Notes: a model not told the origin generated them from the letters alone. A DNA stretch of 64,000 bases from Piezodorus guildinii (GCA_023052935.1 CM041298.1:19750871-19814870); one strand, 5' to 3'. Positions 22,829-33,464 are shown, numbered from the stretch's first letter. Program-made: numbers and translations.

Positions 22829-23743
22829 ATGGCAGTGTGTCCCATATGCAAAATAAATATATCCCGAGAGGACAAGACTACGCTCGCGTGCTTTGCATGT
22901 AAAATTATTTGCCACATCAAATGTACAAATATTCTAGAGGCAGAGCTCGCGCAAGCAAAAAAGAAATGGATATGCGGTACCTGCGAGTTGTCAGGAAGGA
23001 CCCAGGTGACAAAAACATGCACTGTCACAGCTAGCAAAAATATGGAGGAAAATATTTCCGCCATATTGGGCGAACTGAGTAAATTAAATGGGGATATTAA
23101 AGAAATAAAAGATAATATGAATAAACAGACTGACATTACCTTCGAAAATAACGAAAGACTAAAAATGATGGAAGAAAGAACAAAAAAACAGGACGAACTG
23201 ATAGAAAAATTATTAAATGAAAATAATTGTTTGAAAAATCAAATAAAAACCATGGAGGTTCGATTAAACCAGGCGGAGCAAGCTCAGCTCTCCCACTCCA
23301 TAGAAATCAGAGGGATCCCCGTAAAATCTGGGGAGTCCCCCGAGGGAGTCGTTTGCTCTATCGGAGCCGCTCTAGGCGTACGAATCTCGCCCGAGGACCT
23401 GGATAAGGTGGAGAGGAAAAGGACGAGAGGAGAAGATCCCCGACCACCGTCGATTGTCGCGCGCTTTGTTCGCCAGACAGGTCGGGACGAGGTGATTCGC
23501 CTTCGAAAAGTCAAAAGGGACTTCACCACTAGGCACCTTGGCTGGGACAACGACGACCGGATATATATCGCGGAGGAGATGTCTGCTTCGAATCGGCACC
23601 TATACTGGTTGGCGAGGCAGAAGAAGGCCGCTGCCAGGATAAAATACGTGTGGTTTTCCGGAGGACGTGTGCGTTGTAGACGAGATGATGGTCAGCTAGC
23701 TATCATCATTAATAAAGCAGAGGACTTGGACATTTTTCAATGA
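22829..23743 (+). CDS. C1 LINE ORF1: PHD-type zinc finger and coiled-coil nucleic-acid-binding protein
   Basis: From the first ATG this is 304 residues. Residues 1-55 form a Cys/His finger of PHD type (CPICKINI, LACFACKIICHIKC, WICGTCEL). Residues about 70-150 are a charged coiled coil (ISAILGELSKLNGDIKEIKD, MKEERTKKQ-like heptads). The rest resembles the RRM/C-terminal fold of LINE ORF1 proteins (IEIRGIPVKSGES, RFVRQTGRDEVIR, IYIAEEMSASNRHLYWLA). Such proteins bind the element RNA in the RNP. The frame stays open 31 codons upstream without an ATG. The intact frame suggests a young copy. ORF2 follows after a 314-bp gap. Confidence 0.85.
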   Translation: MAVCPICKINISREDKTTLACFACKIICHIKCTNILEAELAQAKKKWICGTCELSGRTQVTKTCTVTASKNMEENISAILGELSKLNGDIKEIKDNMNKQTDITFENNERLKMMEERTKKQDELIEKLLNENNCLKNQIKTMEVRLNQAEQAQLSHSIEIRGIPVKSGESPEGVVCSIGAALGVRISPEDLDKVERKRTRGEDPRPPSIVARFVRQTGRDEVIRLRKVKRDFTTRHLGWDNDDRIYIAEEMSASNRHLYWLARQKKAAARIKYVWFSGGRVRCRRDDGQLAIIINKAEDLDIFQ

Positions 23744-24057
23744 AATGAACTTACCGTTCCCATAAATGCAATAAATTTTGTTTTCTTTCTTTCTAAAAAT
23801 AATATTTTTTTCTTTTTTATCCTTAAAAATAAGCTGTTTTTTTCTTTTTCATATTAAGAAAAATTCTATTTTTTCAGAGGCCTTTTTTTTATTAACAAGA
23901 CAATTTTATTTTTTAATTTCTCTGTTAGTAAATATTTTATTTATTTCTAAATTCATTCTTATTATTCTATTCACAATTCTTGAATATTTCGAAATAAATT
24001 TTTATTATTGTACCTTTGCTTCCCGAACATTAAATAGTACAACCCTTCTTCCCATAA

Positions 24058-26863
24058 ATGTCTAATATCCTATTATCCTGTCACGTTAACTCCCAATCCC
24101 TTCCGGCGCACTTTGACGAGTTTCTCGACTATTTCCTTAGCAATTTCTACCATATTATTGCCGTTTCTGAAACCTGGTTGAAACCTTTTATCCCTACTTC
24201 CTCTGTATCCATTCCCAACTATACCCTCATTCGTCATGATCGGAAGGACAGAACAGGCGGAGGCGTCTGTGTTTTCGTTCATGATAGTTTGAGAGTCAAA
24301 ACCCTCCTAGAATCCCCTTCTCCCGATACTCCTCATATCGAATACTTATTCCTGGAAATTTCTCGACACCTTCACTCTCCTATTCGTCATCATATATCGT
24401 CCTCCTCAAATCCGATATGATTCCACCCTTGAATCCTCCCTGTTTACCTATATTCCAATGTACAACCATATTATAATAACCGGTGATTTCAATACCAATC
24501 TTCTCTCCGATTCACCAGACAAAACATACCTGACAAACCTCCTTCACTCCTTAGATCTTTTTATAGTCCCTTTTCAACCCACCCATCACACTCATTTCTC
24601 CAGCACATGGCTTGATCTCTTCATCATTGACTCCTCCCATAAATTAGCCTCCTCATCTCAGTTCCCTCTGCCTTTTCTCTCGCACCATGATCTCATCAAT
24701 ATCTCCTATAATATTCCAATTCCACAAATAATTCCTAAAAAAGCTACTTGGCGCGATCTGGACTCTTTAACAACAGAAAAGATAAATCCATATCTTGATT
24801 CACTATCCCGATCCTTAGAACCTATCTATTCCGTTTCATCCATTGATGATATGGTGGAGTGCCTATCCTCTAATCTCTCTACTTTCCTTGACCACCATGC
24901 TCCCCTCAAGACATCCACATTCAAGCGCCTCCCAGCACCGTGGATTAATCAAGAGATAAGAGAGTTAATGAGACAAAGAGATGCTGCCAGAAGAAGATTT
25001 AGACGCACCAGAATTTCCAATGATTACTCCACTTTTAAGTCCCTTCGAAACCTCACCCAATCTTCCATACGCCGTGCAAAAGCAAAGTTTTTCCATGATT
25101 CCCTTTCACAAGCTCCTGATTCCAAATCCAAATGGAAAATCCTGAAAAAACTATCCGTGATAAATTCAAAATCCAATTCTATCTATCCCGTAACTCCTGA
25201 CGAATTGAACCAGCATTTTGCCAACCCTCTTCTTATTCCTTCCCCGACCCATTTCTGCTTCTCCCAACGCGCCTTTGATTCAGAAAATTTCTATTTCCAG
25301 AATATTTCACCCGATGACCTACTTTACTCTATCCTTAAATCCAAAACAAATGATTACGGTCCTGATCAAATTCCTGTCAAAATTATAAAATTGTGCCTCC
25401 CAGCCATCTTTCCTGCTCTCTTGCATATCTACAACTTCTCCCTTCAACGTTCCATTTTTCCTACTGCCTGGAAGAAAGTTATAGTCCGTCCCTTGAATAA
25501 AGTTCCTATCCCTTCCTCAGCATCGGACTTCAGACCTATATCGATCCTATCCAACCTCTCAAAGCCACTTGAAAGAATAGTCCACTCCCAATTCTATAAC
25601 TTCCTTGAACAAAAATCTCTACTTGTTCCCTTCCAGTCTGGCTTTAGATCCCATTATTCCACTCAATCAGCTCTCCTAAAAATTACCCAAGACCTTCAAT
25701 CCTCCATAGACAAACAAAAAATATCAATCCTGGTCCTCTTTGACTTCTCAAAAGCCTTTGATATGGTAAACCATAAAATCCTTCTCTCCAAACTCCGAAA
25801 CCTATCAATATCCGATAGTGCCATAAACTGGTTTCTTTCCTTTCTATCCGCTCGAACTCAAACTGTGATAATCCCAAATAAACCTCCTTCCTCACCTATT
25901 CTGCTAACACATGGAGTTCCTCAGGGATCTGCTCTCTCTCCAATCCTATTCTCTATCTATGTTAATGACCTACCCAATGCCATACTTCACTCTAAATACC
26001 ACCTATATGCCGATGATCTCCAAATTTACCTCTCCTTCCATCCTTCCGAAATGCCTGAGATTGTCCAAAAAATACAAGAAGACATTGACAGTATCAATTT
26101 ATGGGCCATCAAGAATGGACTAAAACTTAATGTTGATAAAACGAAAGCTATCCTCATCGGTTCCAAACATCTGCTCAACTCCCTCTCCTGCCACCCCTTA
26201 CTCTACCTTAATCATAGACCTATCATCTTCCAAACGTCCGTTAGAAACCTTGGCTTATTCCTCGACCAAAACCTATCCTGGAATAATCACATTTCGCAAA
26301 TTTCTAGAAAATCCATAGCCATTCTTAAACAGTTCCTCAAATTACGTGATTTAATACCCCTTAAAACCCGCCAGCTCCTAGTTTCCTCTCTCATCTTCCC
26401 CCACTTCGATTATGGCTGCCTGGTGTTTGGCGGACTGTCCGAGATGCTTGAGATGAGACTGAAGAGATTGATGAACTGTTTTATTAGATTCATCTTCGGA
26501 ATCCCTCGGCGCTCGCATGTCTCAGCCTGGTATGCCGAGTTGAAGTGGCTTTACCCTAAATTCCGACGGCAATACTTCCTAGGAACTTACCTCTACCAAT
26601 CCTTCAGAACCAAAAAACCCCTCTATATTTACAATTTGTTTACCCCACTCTCCTCTGTCCACTCCATCAACACAAGATCCCGACCCTTGAACCTGCTCAT
26701 TCCATCCCACAGAACTGCTTCCTTTAAGAGATCTTTCGTCATACGTGCATCCTCATTTTGGAATTCCTTGCCCATGTCGATTCGTACATGCCAGTCCTTA
26801 ACTTCCTTCAAACATCACCTATTTATCCATCTCCTCGAACATCAATCTGCCGTGCCTTTATAA
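24058..26863 (+). CDS. C1 LINE ORF2: endonuclease-reverse transcriptase (one frameshift)
   Basis: Residues 1-105 are the N-terminal part of an APE-type endonuclease (LLSCHVNSQSL, IIAVSETWLKP, GGGVCVFVHDS). Between about 24365 and 24420 the frame shifts once. The rest is open from before 24458 to 26863: IYRPPQIRYDS, ITGDFNTNL, LSHHDLI, then a linker and RT (NDYGPDQIPVKI, FRPISILSNLSKPLERI, FQSGFRSHYSTQSALL, DFSKAFDMVNHKIL, GVPQGSALSPILFSIYVNDL, YADD at 26006-26017). The C-terminus is LVSSLIFPHFDYGCLVF, RRSHVSAWYAELKWL. No RNase H. A CR1-like clade fits best with the PHD-type ORF1. The frameshift may be a sequencing error. Confidence 0.85.
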
Positions 26864-27196
26864 ACTTAGCTATCTGGCCTCTTTATTTTTATCTCAATTT
26901 TCTTTATTTTATTTTTTTGGTTTTGTTTTAATATATTTTATTATTTGGATTTATTTACGGTTCTAATATGACTTTGTGCTTGTATATATTTGTGTATATG
27001 TGTGTGTGTGTGTGTGCTTGTATATATCTATATATATGCAGATCCATATATATCATAATATGTAATCCATAAACTGCTGTATATAATCTGATAAATTGTA
27101 CATAGCCAGAAGTAAAATCTTATATTGTACATTTATATTATTCTTAGGGGACTAGCTGTCCCAGAATAAAATTTCTTTTCATTTCATTTCATTTCA
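26864..27196 (+). mobile_element. C1 LINE 3' UTR and microsatellite tail
   Basis: AT-rich UTR with a (TG)n patch at 26993-27016. The end is GGGGACTAGCTGTCCCAGAA, AATAAA and repeats of ATTTC. The inverted GGGGACTAGCTGTCCC gives a small hairpin. The same end signature recurs at 47150-47240 (minus), 50515-50600, 59740-59795 and 62313-62360, so many short copies of C1-type tails are scattered here. Confidence 0.8.
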
Positions 27197-27239
27197 AGTA
27201 TTAATTCTGGCCACAAGTTCCAGTTGTACAGATCCTTCT

Positions 27240-27795
27240 CGTTTAATATAAGTAATTTTTACTTGATGATATTAAAGCCCATTAAATTTTACATCAATAT
27301 AGCGAGTTTAATCAAAATCGTAAAAAGGTGCAAAATGAATGGTATGAAGTGGCTCTTCTGCAAAGGCGATTTTGATGAAAAAGTTGCTGTAACATCTGGG
27401 GCGTATTGTTGACTTAAACATGAAATTTCAGTTTCGTACGACTTATCGTTTTGGCGCTAGACTTATCACACACACACACACACACACGGATACACAAAAA
27501 CAAAGACCTTTTATCGGGACTTGGTCATCGGTAGACTCAGGAGAACCTAAAACGTTTATTTCTGTCGAAAACTGGTCGAAAATTTTCACGTCGCAATAAT
27601 TTCCCTTACTATATATTTCATATTACGTAAGTGAAAGTAACAATATGTTTGTTTTTTTTCTCATTTAGTTGAAGTGGTTCAACTTGTATATTTAGCTATT
27701 TTTTTACCATGCTAATAGTATTTTTTCGAATCTACAAAATTAAAGTTTCTCTAGTGGAAGAAAATGAATAAATTCGGCATTTAAGTCCTATCAGA
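27240..27795 (+). repeat. Family A, rearranged copy before the J1 insertion
   Basis: 27258-27640 is the right half of an A copy, ending ATATTACGTAAGTGAAAGTA; 27641-27795 is a middle portion of another (TTCAACTTGTATATTTAGC, GGCATTTAAGTCCTATCAGA). The J1 fragment interrupts the latter, which resumes at 28340. Confidence 0.65.
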
Positions 27796-28339
27796 CTCCA
27801 CTCCCACTCTAATCTATTAGTTTCAATCCTTGCTTCCTCTTCCATTCCTGATAATCCTCCGAGGTGTCTGAAAAGAAGATGGCCTCGAGAACTTCTTGTT
27901 TAGACTGAATACCAAAGAGTGCTGCCGATGGGCAGTTTCTCTTCATGTTTATTTCATGTGTTATAACATTTCAGCATATTTACTTGATGTATTGGGATCA
28001 CTTGTAGCTGGGTGGCTAGCGTAACAGCCTCCCATGCTAAAGGTCACGGGTTCAAACCCGCAAGTGGTCCTAGGATTTTTTAATGGGAGTAAAAAATCCT
28101 TAGTTACGCCGTCCTTCGGAGAGGACGTTAAAAGGTGGTCCCGAGCCTGTGCGATGTCAGGTACTCGTTAAAGATCCCTATCCTAATAAAACCTGGATAG
28201 GCAAAATTTAGGACTCCCACTGTAGTATCGTCCGATTAGCCATAGTACCATAAAGTGACGTTAAACAAATAAACAATAAACAAACATACTAGATGTATTT
28301 TTCGTACAGTTGTAAATTTCAATAAAAATATATTTAAAA
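27796..28339 (+). mobile_element. J1 jockey-like LINE 3' end, itself holding a SINE
   Basis: Encodes the last J1 residues (SIPDNPPRCLKRRWPRELLV) and the AGAGTGCTGCCGATGG UTR of 12020-12150, finishing at AATTTCAATAAAAATATATT. Flanking AAGTCCTATCA at 27783-27795 and 28340-28352 is a TSD in the host A copy (one mismatch over 13 bp). The SINE at 27994-28286 lies within its UTR. Confidence 0.8.
27994..28286 (+). mobile_element. tRNA-derived SINE, best copy in the window
   Basis: 293 bp. The head is tRNA-like: CTGGGTGGCTAGCGTAACAG acts as box A region and GGGTTCAAACCCGC as a near-perfect box B of an RNA polymerase III promoter. The middle part (GAGAGGACGTTAAAAGGTGG, TCGTTAAAGATCCCT) resembles widely conserved SINE central domains, though I cannot name which. 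The tail is AGTGACGTTAAACAAATAAA plus A-rich repeats. TSD TACTWGATGTATT at 27981-27993 and 28287-28299. Other copies: 723-1012, 13555-13912, 29045-30218, 32225-32345. Confidence 0.85.
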
Positions 28340-28452
28340 AAGTCCTATCACATTATTTCAATCAGAATGAAACCTACCGAATCCTATTTTCTATTTTTAA
28401 TGAAACTACTGAAATTCTTTTTCACTTTTGTTTTTTTAAATATAACAGTTTT
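28340..28452 (+). repeat. Family A remainder after the J1 insertion
   Basis: AAGTCCTATCACATTATTTC and AATCAGAATGAAACCTACC continue the A copy interrupted at 27795; similarity fades after about 28380. Confidence 0.55.
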
Positions 28453-29031
28453 TTGTCGTTTCAGTGTTATGTGAGGGAGGATTATACGTAAGGGTGTGAA
28501 TTATTAAAAACAAAATTAGCCCTATCTCATATTTGATCCTAGATGAAACCGAATTAGTTCTATCTGATGAATTTGTCATATCCATCGATTGACCTCAACA
28601 ATGATTCACGCCGGCCAATGTGCCACTCGTGTATATCACAAATTCAAACATGTAATCTGTCGATAGATGAAAATTGCAGGGCAATAGAAACTGTGATTTA
28701 GGAGATTCGAGATAAATCAGGGCCCTCTTGTAAGAGAGTTCCTCGCTAGACATTTATTATGCTGAATAATGTATCAGATGATATACGAGCTGCCTTAGGG
28801 GGTAATGTATTGATATATTTATGGACAGGAGCTATCTTTGCAATGAATTTATATTCAATAGTCCCTAGGAGCTAGGACAAGGGGATTCGGAGGAAAGGGC
28901 TTCTTTCATGTATCATCGTGTCTCAATCCTACTTCTTTCCATTACTGTCGGGCGGCTGTCTCGGAAGCCGGGCTATGTATCATATATATTGCTATGTTTT
29001 TGGACGAATGCTTTTCTAAGACAACTGTACT
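28453..29031. other. No recognisable feature
   Basis: Neither long frames nor matches to the repeat families in the window. Composition is less AT-rich than neighbours around 28850-28980. It ends at the TSD of the next SINE. Confidence 0.4.
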
Positions 29032-29268
29032 TCCAGTTAGTTTTGTTTGTTTATTTATTTAACGTCACTTTATGCTACTATGGCTAATCGGACGATGCTA
29101 CAGTGGGAGTCCTAAATTTTGCCTATCCAGGTTTTATTAGGATAGGGATCATTCACGAGTACCTGACATCGCACAGGCTCGGGACCACCTTTTAACGTCC
29201 CCTCCGAAGGACGGCGTAACTAAGGATTTTTTACTACCATTAAAAAATCCTAGGACCATCTGCGGGTT

Positions 29269-29684
29269 GGTTGGTTTTTAAAACTTTAATGGCACAAAAC
29301 ATCGCGGTCATCAGTGCCAGATATATTCATTTTATAGAAAATTAAGTTAAGATAAATAGTATAAGTTAAAATATTAAAAGATATATTCATTAAAAGATAT
29401 TATAATATATATAATTTTACTTGAGATAAATGAATGTTAGATAATATTCAAGAGAAAAGAATAAATAAATAAATAAATAAAAATAAATAAATAAAATAAA
29501 AAAATAATAATAATAATAATAAATAAAGATAAAAAACAAGTAGATAAAATAGATAATAATAAAAATAAATAAGTAATAGTAATACATTAATATTTAATTG
29601 AAAAATAAAGTAATAAATATAATAATTAGAAAAGTTATTGCAAAAATAAGTAAAATAAAATATAATAGAAAAAAAAAGAAATAA

Positions 29685-29733
<49 letters not shown>

Positions 29734-30143
29734 ATTTAAGTCCAAAGAAAACAAGAGTAGTTCAAATAAGCTTGTAAAAATCCATTTGAGAGAGGAGACA
29801 CATTAATTCATCAATCCTTTTTCCATTGTTTCCCAAAGCATCTGCGACGTTGCTTGGTATTCTATTTTTGTTCAGCTGTCTGATGTAAAAGGAACATTCT
29901 TCAAACATATGAGCTATGGTCAAGGTTTCCCTACAATGCTTGCATCTTGGGGGCAATTCTTTTGATATTATGTGCCCATGCGTTAGCCGTGTGTGTCCGA
30001 TTCTCAGGCGGGCCAGGACCACCTCTTCTCTACGGTCGGTGCGACTTGAGGTTTTCCAAGGTTTTCCTCTTTCTTAATCGCTTTGAGCTTACTTGGATAG
30101 CTGTTGTTCCAAGTTTCTTCCCATTTCTTCAATACATTTGAAT
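29269..30143 (-). mobile_element. N1 LINE (RNase H type), 5'-truncated (minus)
   Basis: Inserted in the SINE with a TSD ACCAYCTGCGGGTT at 29255-29268 and 30144-30157. The minus strand starts in the C-terminal coding part, then has a long A-rich UTR (29340-29760, AATAAATA-type repeats and a (TA)n). It finishes with TGGCACTGATGACCGCGATG and TTAAAAACCAACCAACC, a 3' end style typical of I-clade-like LINEs. Confidence 0.8.
29762..30022 (-). pseudogene. N1 LINE ORF2 C-terminal tail
   Basis: 86 residues open to the stop: VLARLRIGHTRLTHGHIISK, then PPRCKHCRETLTIAHMFEEC. This is the conserved block that follows RNase H in I-like LINEs, with a CxxC..H..C knuckle. Upstream, WEETWNNSYPSKLKAI lies in another frame, so there is one shift near 30040-30060. 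Confidence 0.8.
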
Positions 30144-30231
30144 ACCACCTGCGGGTTTGAACCCGTGACCTTTAGAATGGGAGACTGTTACGCTAGCCAC
30201 CCAGCTACAAGTGATCCCTCCAGTTAGTTTT

Positions 30232-30285
30232 TATTTTCTCTTACCTTTGTATGAAATACATAGTAAGGGAAATTATTGCGATCGA
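30232..30285 (-). repeat. Family A right end (minus), fragment
   Basis: CTCTTACCTTTGTATGAAAT and AAGGGAAATTATTGCGATCG match the family A right terminus. It is cut abruptly by J3 LINE sequence. Confidence 0.65.
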
Positions 30286-31345
30286 ACCGTTTGGCATACA
30301 GGAATTATTTACAAATTAATTAAATACAACTTCCCTCCTTACCTAATTCATATTATTCATTCTTATCTTGACAATAGACGATTTTATGTTCGTGTAAATA
30401 ATTCGACATCCAGTATTCTCCCTGTATCGGCCGGCCTTCCTCAAGGATCCTGCCTTTCGCCAACTTTATTTTAATGTATATATTGCCGATTTTCCAAACC
30501 ACCCGCACGTAATAAGGTCTCTTTACGTTGATGGTTCAGCCCTATATAGATCATCATATCGCATCGATACCATAGCTAACAGGTTACAACTAAACTTAAA
30601 AAAAAATCAATAAATATTGACAATTAAAAATAAATGCAAGGGATAAAGTAGGACTTAATAGTAGTCTCAAATATGAAATTTCAGTTTTCGCTAGAGTTAC
30701 CACACACGGACACACAGACCTTTTTGCGGAACTTGGTTATTTGGATTTCCGTTGAAAACTGGAATTCGAAAATTTTCACGATCGCAATACTTTCTCTTAC
30801 TATACATTTCATATATAGGTAAGTTAAAGTAAGAAAATATCAACTAAGAAAGAAATTCCAATTTTCCAAGCTCGACTTCCAATACCAATTATTAAAAATA
30901 TATAAACAATACAAAATACATGTATGCGAATCATCAACAACTACCCACGATATACTAAAATTTCAAAAATGCTCTTTGAACTAAATCTTCCAACATTAAA
31001 ACAGTATATATACACAGTAACCAAAAATTATTTTGATAAAACCACAGCTTCGGAAAACCCATTAAAACGAGAAATTGGTAATTACAACAAAACATCAATA
31101 AAGCGCTACACGCACAAAAGAACCAAACATGTACTTTTAAATTAATATTGTAATTTATATTGTGTAGGTTTTTTCGTGTTACTTTTCCTACTGTCTTACA
31201 CAAAATATTCTATGATCATTAGTAAATTCAAAGGATGATTGAAACTCTGTTATCATGAAAAAAGTTCCACTGAAATAATGAAACCAAACAAATTTGTATT
31301 GAGTGTACATTGTAAATATTATGTAAATAAATAAAGTTTCTTTCT
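30286..31345 (+). pseudogene. J3 jockey-like LINE, disrupted by a family A patch
   Basis: 30286-30635 encodes RT pieces (FWHTGIIYKLIKYNFPPYLI, SYLDNRRFYVRVNNS, LPVSAGLPQGSCLSPTLF, then SLYVDGSALY in another frame, replacing YADD by YVDG). 30864-31145 gives the C-terminus (MRIINNYPRYTKISKML, ELNLPTLKQYIY) and the UTR runs to AATAAATAAAG near 31330. Between the two coding parts sits 228 bp of family A. The YVDG form and the patch rule out activity. Confidence 0.75.
30636..30863 (+). repeat. Family A fragment duplicated from the 12.6 kb lineage
   Basis: Shares the private variant AATGCAAGGGATAAAGTAGG and, beyond the A right end, the flank AGAAAATATCAACTAAGAAA with 12640-12920. About 50 bp present there are missing here. 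Because non-repeat flank is copied too, it is a duplicate of that locus and not an independent A insertion. Confidence 0.75.
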
Positions 31346-31423
31346 CTCTTTTGCGATCGAGAAAATTTTTAAATTCCAGTGTTCTACGCAAATACACGTA
31401 TTGGGGTCCCCTGAGTCTAAATG
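31346..31423 (-). repeat. Family A (minus), part before the L-GP insertion
   Basis: TTTTGCGATCGAGAAAATTT and CCCCTGAGTCTAAATG are the family A right-hand region in reverse. The copy resumes after the LINE at 31982. Confidence 0.65.
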
Positions 31424-31981
31424 AAGAAATAAAGTCCCGGTTAAAGGTGGGAAATGCTTGTTATCATTCAGTTGCCTAATTACTTCGCTCGCTACCTACT
31501 TACTTCGGCTTCTATCTAAACACTTTAGAGGTTATAAAAAGGTTAGAATTTATAAATCTGTTATTCTTCCGACGATTGTTTACGAATGTGAAATGTGGGC
31601 GCTTACTTTGAAGGATAAACAACGACTTAAGCTTTTTGAAAATAAGGTGCTGCGTAAAATATTAGTCCCGAAGGTTGCACAACGCGTAATTGCGTAACTT
31701 GTATCATGTGAATATAATTGAGTTGATAGCATCGCGGAGACTCAAATGGGCGAGTAAAGTTGTTAAGTAAGGAACGGATTCCGAGAAAGTTGGTATTCGC
31801 TGATCCGACTGGTAGGCGTCCGAAAGGTAGATAAGTGTTGATGGGAAGATTGCGTTAAGGCTGATCTCGGGGGTTTGGGCTTGAGCGGTGAGCATTGGAC
31901 GAGTCTGTGTAGGCGGAATTTGGTTGTAACGGCATCGAACCTTCGGGTTCGGTTAGCCTATTATTATTATTATTATTATTA
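31424..31981 (+). pseudogene. L-GP LINE, 5'-truncated
   Basis: Matches 2090-2634: AAATAAAGTCCCGGTTAAAG, then KVRIYKSVILPTIVYECEMW and LKDKQRLKLFENKVLRKI. Internal deletions and stops are present. Ends (ATT)n. TGAGTCYAAA flanks it (31412-31421 and 31982-31991), so it sits in a family A copy. Confidence 0.75.
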
Positions 31982-32170
31982 TGAGTCCAAAGTCCCACAA
32001 ATGGTTTGCGTGTGGTAAGTATAGCAAGAAAACTCGTACAAAATTGAAATTTCATATTTAAGACAACTATACACTCGATATGTTACAGCAATGTTTTTAT
32101 TAAAATCGGCTAACCAGAAAAACCACTTTATACTATGCATTTTGCTGCTATTTACGATATTTTTTTCTGA
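31982..32170 (-). repeat. Family A (minus), part after the L-GP insertion
   Basis: GTGTGGTAAGTATAGCAAGA, ATTGAAATTTCATATTTAAG, AAAATCGGCTAACCAGAAAA and CTATGCATTTTGCTGC follow family A order in reverse. Confidence 0.65.
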
Positions 32171-32224
32171 ATATGTACACAATTACTATAATTAATAATT
32201 TCTAAAGAAAACTTCTTTTCAACT

Positions 32225-32345
32225 GCAATAACTTTTTAACGTCCCCTCCGAAGTTCGTCATAATTAAGGGGTTCGAATACACAAACTCGGACATAGAGGC
32301 TATTCTGCTTGCCAATACACCACAAGTAACCCATACAAATAAAAA
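32225..32345 (-). mobile_element. SINE fragment (minus)
   Basis: AACGTCCCCTCCGAAG matches the SINE middle and GGGTTCGAATAC its box B region in reverse; the tail is missing. Decayed copy. Confidence 0.5.
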
Positions 32346-32759
32346 GTGAATTATCCAATTTATCCTCTCGACGACGCCTCTGCCTTTAGTTCAAAACTTT
32401 TTCATTGTTAGCCATATTTCTGTAATTCTTTATAATTAATCATTTCCACCGACACCTTTTTACTTTCAAGTTTCGCATGATGATATTACTTCAATTATAC
32501 CTATCTAGAAATAAGCTCACGCAATTCTGCGTTATTCATGATTACTGTTATTAAATAATTTTCGGTGATATCACATGAAACGTCAGTTTGGCGAGTAGCA
32601 TTAAGAAAATAGAATTATAATTGTGCAATTACTGTAGTATTTGCATGGGCTGATTCTACTACTCATTTTGTCTTTTGAGGGAAAAATGTTTTTTTTTTGT
32701 CTTGTTTTTTTCTGGCTTAATGTACTTTTCTATTCAGTCGGAGCTAATAGGACGATTCA
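32346..32759. other. No recognisable feature
   Basis: No coding frame, and no match to the other families that I can see. Confidence 0.4.
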
Positions 32760-32872
32760 TACCATAGGTAACCTATATATTCAAACTTACCAGAATATTT
32801 TTGCACTCTAAGAATTTTATGTCAACTGAATTTCAGCTCATTCTATTATCACGAAAGAATATTGAGCAGTGA
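32760..32872. repeat. ~105-bp direct repeat, copy 1
   Basis: ATACCATAGGTAACC through CACGAAAGAATATT recurs at 33636-33740 with a few substitutions. The copies are 880 bp apart in the same orientation. Confidence 0.85.
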
Positions 32873-32955
32873 GCATTGGATGAGTCTGTGTAGGCGGAAT
32901 TTGGTTGTAACGGCATCGAACCTTCGGGTTCGGTAAACCCATTATTATTATTACG
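32873..32955 (+). pseudogene. L-GP LINE, last ~85 bp only
   Basis: AGTGAGCATTGGATGAGTCT, CGAACCTTCGGGTTCGGT and (ATT)n match the L-GP 3' end. The junction to family A (ACGAGTCCAAATG) is the same as at 31981, so this stretch and the following A copy were probably duplicated together. Confidence 0.7.
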
Positions 32956-33330
32956 AGTCCAAATGACCAAGTCTCACAAAATGGTCTGTGTGTGGTAAGT
33001 ATAGCAAGAAAAGTCGTACAACATTGAAATTTCACAACTATACACCCGAGATGTTACAGCAACCTTTTTATTAAAATCGGCTAACCAGAAAAAACACTTT
33101 CTACTATACATTTTGCTCCTATTTACGATTTTCTCAAAATAATCTCTAACGATTTGGATGAAAGTCGCTATATCGATGTAAAATTTAGCGGGCTTTATAT
33201 GATGTAGGTTTTATTCTGATTAAAATAGTCTAACACGGCTTAAATGCCGATATTTCAGAGTTTCTCCTTCCAAAGTATCTTTAATTTTTTAGATTCCGTA
33301 AAAATAGCCATATCATTTAGTTTGGCCAAA
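32956..33330 (-). repeat. Family A (minus)
   Basis: From GAGTCCAAATGACCAAGTCT to CTTTAATTTTTTAGATTCC, in family A order reversed. It ends near an A-run at 33329-33351. Confidence 0.65.
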
Positions 33331-33464
33331 AAAAAAAAAAAAAAAAAAAAAATTAAAAAAAGCGTAAGACTACTGACCCCCCTTTTTTTAACTGTACGCC
33401 AAACGATTCGATAGAGGTAATTTTTCGTAATTTTCCAGTTTAACTTTTCAAGCTACGTATCGCA

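Larger units (their letters stand above)
29045..30218 (-). mobile_element. tRNA-derived SINE (minus), split by an N1 LINE
   Basis: Tail and middle at 29045-29268; head with reverse box B (CGGGTTTGAACCCG) at 30144-30218. The SINE TSD is TCCAGTTAGTTTT at 29032-29044 and 30219-30231. The insertion between 29269 and 30143 carries its own TSD, so the order of events is clear. Confidence 0.85.

Noticed and set aside
27990..28060. True tRNA gene
   Set aside because: Box A and box B are present, but the head cannot form a proper acceptor stem and it continues into a SINE body with TSDs.
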